Positions 43,482 through 50,832 of a DNA stretch of 64,000 bases are shown piece after piece. A program made the translations under genes and the position numbers. The stretch's first letter is position 1. Each line of letters opens with the position of its first letter. This DNA comes from Agrobacterium tumefaciens (GTDB taxonomy: Bacteria > Pseudomonadota > Alphaproteobacteria > Rhizobiales > Rhizobiaceae). Under the pieces are notes generated by a model. It saw only the letters and a program-made list of their open reading frames with translations, did no database searches and was not told the DNA's origin. The stretch is taken from positions 744,001 to 808,000 of the forward strand of contig NZ_CP039889.1 in NCBI RefSeq assembly GCF_005221325.1, given 5' to 3'.

Positions 43482-45410
43482 GTGGCTGGGAACGCTGAAC
43501 TGATACCGATCCGGCTATTTGGCACCCCGCGCTGTGAAGCGGTGCGGGACGCTTTTTTTCCGTCCAAGGGATTTGCCCTCACCGCCGCCCTGATCCTTGC
43601 ACCGAACCAGTCGCTTTCCCGCCAGCACGCCGCATCGCTGCTGTGGGAAAATGTCGAGCAGAAACGAGCGCTTGGCAATTTGCGACAGCTCATCCTGCGC
43701 CTGCAGAAACTTCCCAATGAGGATGAGGCCGTCCTTCTGACCGAAGGCAACGATCTGAAGGCCGGAGCGCTGGCGCAGCGCACCGATCTTGCCATCTTCC
43801 TGGCCGGTGCAAGAGCCGAAGACCCGATGCGGCGGCTCAACGCCCTGCTGGAATTCGGTGGCGACCTGCTGGAGGGGCTGGAGGCCGGGCAGGATCATCT
43901 CTACCTGTGGCTGCTTTCGGAACGCCGCCGTCTCAAGGACCTGTTCTTTTCAAGCTATACCCAGCTTCTGGAGGAATTGACGCGGTTCGGGCGTGCGAGT
44001 TCCAACGACATCGCCAGGCTGGCCGAATGCGCCTGCAAGATCGAGCCGGAGCGCGAAGAAACCTACCGGGCCGCCATGGCAGCCTATGCGCGCGTAGGCA
44101 ACATCAGCGCCTGCGAAGGCATGTATCAGCTTCTGATGGAGCAGCTTCGCCAGGAGGCCCGTTCGCCTGAAGCGGAAACCGTGGCCCTGAAACGGCGGAT
44201 ACAGAGTCTTGCCGCGACGATAACAGGCCCGGCGGAGCCCGAAGAGGGTAGCCGCCGAAAAGCACTGGCAAAACCGCGTGTCGCATTCGTTCGCCCGGCC
44301 CGGGTCGACGGGCAGCCGGTCCCGACGGTCATGCATGCCTTTGTCGAGGATGTCGCCAACAGTCTCGTCCGATACCGCACCTTCACCGTGCTTTCACCGC
44401 ACAGCACCTTTGCGCTGGCCCATGACCGGGTAGACGACAGCTACGCCATGCTGCGGGCAGATTACCGCATCATCTCCACCGTCTTCGACGATGCCCGCAT
44501 GTCGGTTGCGCTGATCGAGGATGCGAGTGGTGAAATCGTCTGGTCGCTGGAGGCGGTGCTGACCGAGCGGCACATCCACGCTGCCTTCCGGCTGCTCTCC
44601 AAACAGGTGGCGGCAGCACTTGCCCGCGAAATCGAGCGGCTGCAGGTGGAGCCCGACCGTAACCACAGCGGCGAAGCCTACCGGCAATTGCTGGAGGGAC
44701 AGCAGCTTCTGCGCGGCAAATGCGACCTGCCGCTTCTCAGGAGAGCCCGCTCGATGTTCCGCAAGGCGGTCGATCTCGACCACAGCCTTGCGGTCGCCCG
44801 CGCCCGGGTGGCACAGAGCCTGCAGCTGGAATGGCTGATGCTGGGCGGCAATGACCCCCACCTGCTGCATCGCGCCAAGGCGGAGGCCGATGCCTCCGTC
44901 GAGATCGATCCGGCGCTTGGCGTCGGGCACTGGATGTGCGCCGTCGTGGCGCTCTACCAGCGGGATTTCGACATATCCGCCGAAAAATTCTTCGAGGCGG
45001 AGGCGCTCGCGCCCAACTCCGCCGATCTTCTCCTGCAGCATGCCGATGCGCTCGCCCATTTTGGCGAGGCGGAAATCGCCTGGGACAAGTTTCAGCAGGC
45101 CATAGACCTCAACCCGCTAGCCCCTGATATCTATTGGTGGGCAGGCGCCAGCATCGCGTTCAAACGGCAGGATTACGGCACGGCGGTAGAACTGTGCGGG
45201 CGGATGGAAAATGACGAACCGGCGCTGCGCGTTCTGACCGCAAGCCACGCGCTGCATGGCGATTTGGCCGCCGCCCGCGAAAGCGGCAGCAGGCTTCAGG
45301 AAAACTATCCGGGTATGACGGCGAGGGAGATCAGCAGCCTGTCTCCCGACCGCGACCCGATAGCGAATGAACTATTCTATAACGCACTTCGATTAGCTGG
45401 GATCAAATAG
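43482..45410 (+). CDS. Large BTAD/TPR transcriptional regulator (SARP-like)
   Basis: GTG 43482 follows AGGGGA with good spacing and gives 642 residues. The N-terminal 100 residues look like an OmpR/SARP-type DNA-binding domain (LILAPNQSLSRQHAASLLWENVEQKRALGNLRQLILRLQ), followed by a helical BTAD region (about 110-235), a linker, a TolB-like alpha/beta segment (about 265-385: FVEDVANSLVRYRTFTVLS) and tetratricopeptide repeats (about 400-640). Proteins of this layout activate secondary metabolite genes. It is the first gene of the YcaO/TfuA operon and ends eight bases before the next ORF, so it is the likely activator of the cluster. Confidence 0.72.
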   Translation: MAGNAELIPIRLFGTPRCEAVRDAFFPSKGFALTAALILAPNQSLSRQHAASLLWENVEQKRALGNLRQLILRLQKLPNEDEAVLLTEGNDLKAGALAQRTDLAIFLAGARAEDPMRRLNALLEFGGDLLEGLEAGQDHLYLWLLSERRRLKDLFFSSYTQLLEELTRFGRASSNDIARLAECACKIEPEREETYRAAMAAYARVGNISACEGMYQLLMEQLRQEARSPEAETVALKRRIQSLAATITGPAEPEEGSRRKALAKPRVAFVRPARVDGQPVPTVMHAFVEDVANSLVRYRTFTVLSPHSTFALAHDRVDDSYAMLRADYRIISTVFDDARMSVALIEDASGEIVWSLEAVLTERHIHAAFRLLSKQVAAALAREIERLQVEPDRNHSGEAYRQLLEGQQLLRGKCDLPLLRRARSMFRKAVDLDHSLAVARARVAQSLQLEWLMLGGNDPHLLHRAKAEADASVEIDPALGVGHWMCAVVALYQRDFDISAEKFFEAEALAPNSADLLLQHADALAHFGEAEIAWDKFQQAIDLNPLAPDIYWWAGASIAFKRQDYGTAVELCGRMENDEPALRVLTASHALHGDLAAARESGSRLQENYPGMTAREISSLSPDRDPIANELFYNALRLAGIK

Positions 45411-45418
45411 GAGATATT

Positions 45419-45847
45419 ATGTCCTCGCATTTCTTCATTGTCGGAAAAAAGGGTTTTGGCGTTCTTTTCATTCGCACGGCTCCGCTTCGGGTTGCATCGG
45501 TATCGCATGAGACGATCGCCGCTTATGAAGCCAGCCATCCGGGCGTGGATGGTTATGCCCGCGTGGCAGCCGCTGCAAAATCCATGCTCGTTCGTCAGGA
45601 CGGCGCGCCGGAGACAGAGCTTGACCAGGTGCAGATTCAGGGCATCGAGGCTCTCGTTGCCGGTGGCGCCGTGGTTTCCGAAGCCGATTTCGCCTTCATC
45701 GGCGAAGTGGTCGATGCCGGCTGGGACTTCAACCGCATGGTGCAGGCACCGATCGAAGCGGCCCTGAAGGCTGTCGGTCCGGCGGGTTCCGTCACCGGCG
45801 AACTGTTCGACGCCATCCTTGCCGACGACAGCAACACGGCAGGCTGA
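45419..45847 (+). CDS. 142-residue protein of unknown function in YcaO/TfuA operon
   Basis: ATG 45419 has TAGGAGA upstream and follows the regulator stop by eight bases. The 142 residues contain no Cys, a hydrophobic N-terminal strand-like stretch (SHFFIVGKKGFGVLFIRTAP) that is not a typical signal peptide, and helical segments (VAGGAVVSEADFAFIGEVVD, MVQAPIEAALKAVG) ending in an acidic tail. It could be the substrate (or leader-bearing precursor) of the modifying enzymes, or an accessory binding protein. It lacks the length and core-like C-terminus of known trifolitoxin-type precursors. No family is recognised. Confidence 0.65.
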   Translation: MSSHFFIVGKKGFGVLFIRTAPLRVASVSHETIAAYEASHPGVDGYARVAAAAKSMLVRQDGAPETELDQVQIQGIEALVAGGAVVSEADFAFIGEVVDAGWDFNRMVQAPIEAALKAVGPAGSVTGELFDAILADDSNTAG

Positions 45848-45884
45848 TGGCGGCCCTCTTGCCTTGACCGGCGCCGATGCTCCC

Positions 45885-47081
45885 ATGTCAGCGACCGCGG
45901 CTTCAGGGCATGCAGACGCTTCGTTCTTCGATCCCGGACTGCTTCGGCGGTTCGGGATTACCCGCGTCGGCGATGTGACCGGCCTTGATATTATCGGCAT
46001 CCCGGTCTGGTTTGCGGCCCGGCCTAATTCGCGCGGCCTCTCCGTCTCGCAGGGCAAGGGGCTTGTTGCCGACCAGGCCCGGCTAGCGGCGATCATGGAG
46101 GCGATCGAAGGCGCGGTTGCCGAAGAAACCCGCAGACACGTCGCCGCTTTCGGCTCCATCGAGGAGATGCGGAACAAAGGTGTTCCCGTCATTTCCTTCG
46201 AGACCGTCGGCCGGATCGATCCGGACGCTCTGGATCCGCGCAAGGAACGCGCCTGGGTGAAGGGCACGTCCATTCGCCGGCAGCAGGGGGTCTTTGCCCC
46301 TTATGAACTCATCGGCATGGATTTCCGCGTGGATTTTCCATGGGACCGGCAGGCCTTCCGCATGAGTTCGCAAGGGCTCGCGGCAGGGTTCGACCATGAC
46401 CATGCGGTTTTCCATGCCCTGCTCGAACTTATTGAAAACGACGCCAGCTTTCTCGTTGATACGTTCGAAACACGCGCCATCGCGCCACAACCGTTTCTCC
46501 TTCCGGCAGGAATGGACCCGTCGCTGGACGATCTCGTTCAGCGTCTTTCGAATATCGGCCTGCCGCCCTCCTTCTTCGATCTAACGAATACTCTCGGCGT
46601 GCCGGTGGTGATGGCGAGCCTGCCCCGATCGCTTCAGGCTGAGGACGGTCCAGCGACCCGCAGCGCCGCGGGTGCCGCCTGCCGCCCGAGCGCCCATGCG
46701 GCCGCCATGGCCGCACTGCTGGAGGCGATCCAGTCGCGGCTGACCGATATCAGCGGTGCAAGGGACGATCTCTCCCCGCTGCGCTACCAGCGCGACCTGT
46801 CAACATCGGACCCCACGACCGCCGGCGCGCGGCCACTACGGCGGATGCCAGCCGATCTCGGCTTTCCAGAAATCGATGTATCTCTGCCTCCATGGCGCCA
46901 GCTGGCGGAGCACCTCTTCATCAGCGGCATCGAGGATATCCATGTCTTTCCGCTGGAAACGGAGGTCTCCGGCCTGCATGTCGTCCGGGTTCTGGCAAGC
47001 GGGCTCGCCCCGGCCGGCGGCGGCCTGCAACGCATCTCGCCGCGCACGCTCGATCACCTGTTAAATCTCGGAGGCGCTTGA
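45885..47081 (+). CDS. YcaO domain enzyme (TfuA-associated)
   Basis: YcaO enzymes use ATP to activate peptide backbone amides for cyclodehydration or, with TfuA, thioamidation. The protein (398 residues from ATG 45885) shows the ATP-binding landmarks: SVSQGKGLVADQARLAAIMEAIEG (residues 54-76), the second helix FHALLELIENDA (176-187), and RPSAHAAAMAALLEAIQSRLTDISGARDD (267-295), which matches the family pattern. The true start is unsure: TTG 45864 and TTG 45819 (inside the previous gene) are in frame. Its TGA overlaps the tfuA ATG. The C-terminus lacks a clear Pro-rich PxPxP tail, as is common in the TfuA-type subgroup. Confidence 0.9.
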   Translation: MSATAASGHADASFFDPGLLRRFGITRVGDVTGLDIIGIPVWFAARPNSRGLSVSQGKGLVADQARLAAIMEAIEGAVAEETRRHVAAFGSIEEMRNKGVPVISFETVGRIDPDALDPRKERAWVKGTSIRRQQGVFAPYELIGMDFRVDFPWDRQAFRMSSQGLAAGFDHDHAVFHALLELIENDASFLVDTFETRAIAPQPFLLPAGMDPSLDDLVQRLSNIGLPPSFFDLTNTLGVPVVMASLPRSLQAEDGPATRSAAGAACRPSAHAAAMAALLEAIQSRLTDISGARDDLSPLRYQRDLSTSDPTTAGARPLRRMPADLGFPEIDVSLPPWRQLAEHLFISGIEDIHVFPLETEVSGLHVVRVLASGLAPAGGGLQRISPRTLDHLLNLGGA

Positions 47082-47794
47082 TGAAGCCAGTGGTTTTTGC
47101 AGGCCCGTCCATCCACGGCATTGCAAATGAACATCTCTCCGGCCTCGATCGTCGCGGACCGGCTGCCTGCGGTGATATTTTCGATGCGGTGCGGCAAGGT
47201 GCCCGAACGATCGGGTTGATCGACGGTCTCTACGGCGATTGCGCCGCCGTGTGGCACAAGGAAATCCTGTTTGCACTGTCGAGCGGTATCACCGTTTTCG
47301 GGGCCGCCAGCATGGGTGCGCTGAGGGCGGCGGAATGTGAAGCCTTCGGCATGATCGGCATAGGCGACATCTTCGGGGCCTATCGCGACGGCCACCGTGT
47401 TTCCGATGCTGACGTGGCGGTGAGCCACGCGCCCGCTCAACTCGGCTACCGCCCGCTGACGATCGCTCTGGTCGATGCCGAGGCCACGCTCGCCGCCTGC
47501 GGTGATGCAATCACCCCGGAAGAATACGACGCGCTGGCCTCTGCCGCCCGCACCCTGCATTTTACCCGCAGGACCTGGCGCGCCATCACCGCTGAAGCCG
47601 GGCTTGGCCCCGCAACGGTAAATCTGCTCGCCGCCCACGCGGTATCCGCCAAACGAGACGATGCGGCCAGACTTCTGGCGGTGCTTAAGGATGAGCCATT
47701 GCCATCACCGCCGCCGCAATCATGGAAATTGCAGAACACCCTGTTTTTCCAGCAATTGGTGGCGCAACGGGTGGCTGGGGACGAAGCGTCGTGA
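47081..47794 (+). CDS. tfuA: TfuA-like protein, partner of YcaO
   Basis: This 237-residue protein starts at an ATG that shares bases with the YcaO stop (TGATG). The TfuA core is clear: GPSI near residue 8, LIDGLYGD (46-53), VWHKEIL (57-63), GAASMGALRAAE (74-85) and GMIGIGDIFGAYRDG (90-104). TfuA proteins work with YcaO in trifolitoxin production and in peptide thioamidation, probably by supplying or transferring sulfur, as in the methyl-coenzyme M reductase system. The end overlaps the deiminase-like gene by four bases. This is the most firmly identified gene of the cluster, together with its YcaO partner. Confidence 0.9.
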   Translation: MKPVVFAGPSIHGIANEHLSGLDRRGPAACGDIFDAVRQGARTIGLIDGLYGDCAAVWHKEILFALSSGITVFGAASMGALRAAECEAFGMIGIGDIFGAYRDGHRVSDADVAVSHAPAQLGYRPLTIALVDAEATLAACGDAITPEEYDALASAARTLHFTRRTWRAITAEAGLGPATVNLLAAHAVSAKRDDAARLLAVLKDEPLPSPPPQSWKLQNTLFFQQLVAQRVAGDEAS

Positions 47795-48939
47795 CCGCCG
47801 CTAGTCCCCTGTCGCTGGTGCCCGATTGCGGCGGTTTGATCCGCACGGTCGCGCTGGCGTTGCCAGCTGCTTTTTTTGCTGAAAACCGGGTAGAGGACAC
47901 AGTTTCACCGCTCATCCCGTTCGGTAACCTGCTCTCGGCCCTGCCTTCGGATATTATTGCCGCTATCGTGATCGATAACGCCTCTCTTGCCCCGGCACGA
48001 AACTGGCTCGACAGCCTGCCGATCCGTTGCATCTGCGAACTTGTGCCCCTTTCTGGAAACTGCAATATCCCGCATCCGTGGATACAGGACATGTTCCATG
48101 TGCGGGCAAGTGATCGCGGACGAGGAGTTGCACCGGAACTTGTCTTGGCGGCGGAAAATAGTATCGGCGCTGGTCTGGCCGAGCATCTCGGAGCAGCAGT
48201 CACGCATTCGGACGTCGCCCTGGCAGGCGGCAACCAGCTTCTCGGCCCGGATTTTCGGCTGATAGGCCATTCCAGCCTTGTGGATGACAGCGGGATTGGA
48301 CGGCAAGCAGCCGCGCCCGCACACCGACGGCAGAAAATTGAGGCATTCGACGGCAGAAGCGTCCACAGTTTCGGATATCGGCCGCAAGACCTCGGCGATC
48401 TCCCTTTCGATCTCTTGGCGGTACAGGTCGACCCGACAGCTATCGAGGGAAAGATGCACCAGTGTGGTTTCCACGTCGATCAGTTCGTTTCCGTCACCGG
48501 TCTCGAACGTGGTGGCAGTCCGCTCCTGCTCGTCGCCGATCCTGTCGCGCAGGGCGGATGCAATGTCCGCGCCGCAAAAGAGCTGAAACGAAAACTGGAC
48601 GCCTCGGCCCTCTCGCTCGCACGGCAGGGTTTTGCGATTGAACGCAACCCCATTCCGCTTGCGCCTGCTATCGATACCAATAAATGCCTGCCCAGACTTT
48701 ACAATAATGTCGTTCTTGAAAATGTCATACGTTCCGGTCAGAAACGGCCATTCGTCTGGATTCCGCATTTCGGCGATACTGAAACGCTTGAGGAGTTCGA
48801 CGCGGTGAACCGGAAAATCTGGGACGGATTGGGCTTTCAGTCGATCGGCGTGGCCGGATGGAGCCACCTTTCAAGCCGCAACGGCGCGTTGCGCTGCGCA
48901 ATAAAGATTATAGATCGAGATCCGGACACAAGATTATGA
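47791..48939 (+). CDS. Guanidino-modifying enzyme superfamily protein (agmatine deiminase/PAD-like)
   Basis: GTG 47791 overlaps the tfuA stop (GTGA) and gives 382 residues. The fold of agmatine deiminase and bacterial peptidylarginine deiminase is suggested by ordered motifs: HPWIQDMF (Trp97, Asp100, compare WxRDxG), AGGNQLLG (146-151, compare EGG), FHVDQFVSV (His228, Asp230, compare HxDxxxxF), NNVVLEN followed by VWIPHFGD (compare VxxPxFGD) and RNGALRC with Cys369 in the catalytic Cys place (compare GGxxHC). All four catalytic-type residues are present. Activity could be deimination of a peptide Arg, or action on free agmatine/arginine. Coupling to YcaO/TfuA points to a peptide substrate. 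Confidence 0.75.
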   Translation: MTAASPLSLVPDCGGLIRTVALALPAAFFAENRVEDTVSPLIPFGNLLSALPSDIIAAIVIDNASLAPARNWLDSLPIRCICELVPLSGNCNIPHPWIQDMFHVRASDRGRGVAPELVLAAENSIGAGLAEHLGAAVTHSDVALAGGNQLLGPDFRLIGHSSLVDDSGIGRQAAAPAHRRQKIEAFDGRSVHSFGYRPQDLGDLPFDLLAVQVDPTAIEGKMHQCGFHVDQFVSVTGLERGGSPLLLVADPVAQGGCNVRAAKELKRKLDASALSLARQGFAIERNPIPLAPAIDTNKCLPRLYNNVVLENVIRSGQKRPFVWIPHFGDTETLEEFDAVNRKIWDGLGFQSIGVAGWSHLSSRNGALRCAIKIIDRDPDTRL

Positions 48940-48998
48940 ATGGAAATCCATGCCGTTTCGTCAATAAAGCTTCACAATACCCGTGGAAATTGTATTGA
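48936..48998 (+). CDS. Possible 20-codon ORF overlapping the deiminase stop
   Basis: ATGA at 48936 joins the deiminase stop to a 20-codon frame ending TGA at 48998. The peptide has one Cys (position 6), one Arg (position 7) and an aromatic C-terminal end (QYPWKLY). It could be a tiny precursor or coupling artefact. There is no dedicated ribosome site beyond coupling, and ORFs of this size occur by chance, so the call is weak. Confidence 0.25.
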   Translation: MNGNPCRFVNKASQYPWKLY

Positions 48999-49012
48999 AT
49001 GTATACCTTCAA
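48995..49012. promoter_or_regulatory. Candidate XRE operator
   Basis: TTGAA-TGTATACC-TTCAA is an inverted repeat with an eight-base centre located about 55 bases before the XRE regulator start, in an AT-rich gap. XRE regulators often bind their own promoter. Inferred from position only. Confidence 0.35.
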
Positions 49013-49066
49013 CAATATTAATTGATAATCATCGAATTTAAAAACCTCACACAGGAGGAATTTGTA

Positions 49067-49504
49067 ATGCAAGCCAAACTACCCAGCCCGATTGATGTCC
49101 ATGTGGGCACACAAATCCGAATGCGCCGCAAATCGCTCGGCATGAGTCAGAGTGCGCTGGCCGGGCGATTGGGCATCACCTTCCAGCAGGTCCAGAAGTA
49201 TGAAAAAGGCGCCAACCGCGTCGGCGCGTCCCGTCTGCAGGCCATCGCGTCGATCCTCGGCGTCGAGGTCAGCTCTCTGTTCGCCAATGCCACGCCCGAT
49301 GGCGGAGCCGCCAACCCGGCGCTTGGCACCATCAATGCCATGCAGACTTTCGTGGCCTCGAATGAAGGTTTTTCGCTCAATCAGGCCTTTTCGCGCATCA
49401 AGAGCGCGACCGTGCGCAGAAGCATCGTTGCCCTCGTGACATCGCTCGCAGCGAGCGAAACGGCGGAAAATGCCGGCACGCCGATCGACAAAAGCGACGA
49501 TTGA
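49067..49504 (+). CDS. XRE family helix-turn-helix regulator
   Basis: ATG 49067 with AGGAGG eight bases upstream gives 145 residues; an earlier TTG at 49022 was rejected. A Cro/CI-type HTH covers about residues 15-70 ([41 protein letters not shown]), and the C-terminal half is alpha-helical, possibly dimerising. The same N-terminal arrangement is frequent in rhizobial regulators. It follows the deiminase gene by 128 AT-rich bases, so it is probably a separate transcription unit, though it could regulate the cluster. Confidence 0.82.
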   Translation: MQAKLPSPIDVHVGTQIRMRRKSLGMSQSALAGRLGITFQQVQKYEKGANRVGASRLQAIASILGVEVSSLFANATPDGGAANPALGTINAMQTFVASNEGFSLNQAFSRIKSATVRRSIVALVTSLAASETAENAGTPIDKSDD

Positions 49505-49597
49505 CGCAGGTGTGACGCTCGCGTGACGCTCGATATGGTCGAAAATGATCAACGCGGTATCAACGCGTTTCATACTGTCGACTGTCGAGAGGGAATC

Positions 49598-49831
49598 ATG
49601 GTGGCGTCTACCACAGCAATAGTTGAACAGGATAATGCGGACGAGATTCTGGCGCTCGGGCGGATGGTGTCCTATCTCTGCCAGCGCTCCAAATCTCTGG
49701 AACTCGGCATGTCGACCTATTTCCTGGAAATGGCATTGTTGTCGCTGGCCCAGGACATCAATCAGCATGGTTTGCCACAGGCAGGCGCAGAGATGAATGG
49801 CAGCGGTTTCGCACACGCCGAACTACATTAA
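49598..49831 (+). CDS. Small protein of unknown function downstream of XRE gene
   Basis: ATG 49598 follows GAGAGGGA and gives 77 residues with helical character (DEILALGRMVSYLCQRSKSLELGMSTYFLEMALLSLAQDI). No domain is recognised. It lies 93 bases after the XRE gene and has its own hairpin terminator, so it may form a unit with the regulator. An upstream frame to 49523 lacks a ribosome site. Confidence 0.55.
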   Translation: MVASTTAIVEQDNADEILALGRMVSYLCQRSKSLELGMSTYFLEMALLSLAQDINQHGLPQAGAEMNGSGFAHAELH

Positions 49832-49871
49832 ATAACCGAGTTAAAGAGACCGCGTCTGCAATTGCGCAGAG

Positions 49872-49894
49872 CCGCAGACATTTTTCGTCTGCGG
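49872..49894 (+). terminator. Terminator-like hairpin after the small protein gene
   Basis: CCGCAGAC-ATTTTTC-GTCTGCGG, eight pairs, 40 bases after the small protein stop, followed by TTCCGG. The loop T-run on the transcribed strand is unusual but the stem is perfect. Confidence 0.55.
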
Positions 49895-49969
49895 TTCCGG
49901 CTGGGCTGAAACACACCGGACGCACATATTTTATAATCAACCCCAAGAACTTTTGTTCCTAGCGTTTGT

Positions 49970-49999
49970 CGAGGCCCGGTTTTTACCGGGCCTCGATTT
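49970..49999. terminator. Bidirectional terminator
   Basis: CGAGGCCCGGT-TTTT-ACCGGGCCTCG followed by ATTTATATT: an eleven-pair stem between the small protein gene (plus) and the sugar ABC ATPase gene (minus), with T-rich sequence on the plus side. Confidence 0.8.
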
Positions 50000-50031
50000 A
50001 TATTGGACGTGAAGACTGCCAAATCCTGTCG

Positions 50032-50814
50032 TCAGGAGACGACCGCACCCGGCCCCGCCACCGCACCTGCCGGCACCTTGCCCAGAATGATCATGCCGAG
50101 GACCTCGTCCTTCGTCACGTCTTCCGTGCGGGCATGGCCGACGACCTTGCCGTTTTTCATGACGAAGACCCGGTCGGCCAGATCGAAGACGTCATGGATA
50201 TCGTGGCTGATGAGGAAGATGCCGATGCCCTGCCGTTTCAGCTCCTTGACGAGATCGCCGACCTGCGCCGTTTCCTGCGGCCCGAGAGCCGCCGTCGGCT
50301 CGTCCATGATGAGGATGCGGGCATCGAACAGGATAGCGCGGGCAATGGCGACAGACTGGCGCTGACCACCCGAGAGCGCCTTCACCGGCTCCTTGAACCG
50401 CCGGAAATTGGGGTTGAGGCGTCCCATCACCTCGCGGGCCGAGGCTTCCATGGCGACATCATCAAGCGTGCCCCATTTCGTCTTCAGCTCACGGCCGAGA
50501 TAAAGATTGGCCGCCGCATCGACATTATCGGCCACTGCCAGCGTCTGGTAGATGGTTTCGATGCCGTATTTCTTGGCGTCGCGGGGATTTCGAATATCCG
50601 CATCCTCGCCATTGATGAGGATTTCTCCTCCATCCCGCCGGTATGCGCCGGACAATATCTTGATGAGCGTCGATTTGCCTGCGCCGTTGTGGCCGAGAAG
50701 GGCGACAACCTCACCGGGGAAAAGATCGACTGAGGCGTTTTCCACCGCATGGATACCGCCGAAGGAAATGGAAATATTGCGCATTTCCACGAGGGGCGTG
50801 ACTTGGTCCGTCAT
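50032..50814 (-). CDS. Sugar ABC transporter ATP-binding protein, single domain
   Basis: This 260-residue ATPase has one nucleotide-binding domain: Walker [10 protein letters not shown] near residue 40, Q-loop TIYQTLAV, signature [15 protein letters not shown] and Walker [12 protein letters not shown], then the switch His in ISHDIHDV. It is about half the length of XylG/RbsA, as in the single-domain fructose-type (FrcA-like) importers of rhizobia, and would act as a homodimer. It is the last gene of the operon with permease and binding protein. Confidence 0.9.
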   Translation of the reverse strand: MTDQVTPLVEMRNISISFGGIHAVENASVDLFPGEVVALLGHNGAGKSTLIKILSGAYRRDGGEILINGEDADIRNPRDAKKYGIETIYQTLAVADNVDAAANLYLGRELKTKWGTLDDVAMEASAREVMGRLNPNFRRFKEPVKALSGGQRQSVAIARAILFDARILIMDEPTAALGPQETAQVGDLVKELKRQGIGIFLISHDIHDVFDLADRVFVMKNGKVVGHARTEDVTKDEVLGMIILGKVPAGAVAGPGAVVS

Positions 50815-50832
50815 TGGGGTTCTCCTCGGTTT

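Noticed and set aside
47081..47794. Naming this the trifolitoxin operon
   Set aside because: TfuA and YcaO match, but no trifolitoxin precursor or the other tfx genes are present.
47905..48867. 320-codon frame on the minus strand antisense to the deiminase-like gene
   Set aside because: The plus strand frame has ordered catalytic motifs and coupling to tfuA; the minus frame has none and is a GC-rich shadow.
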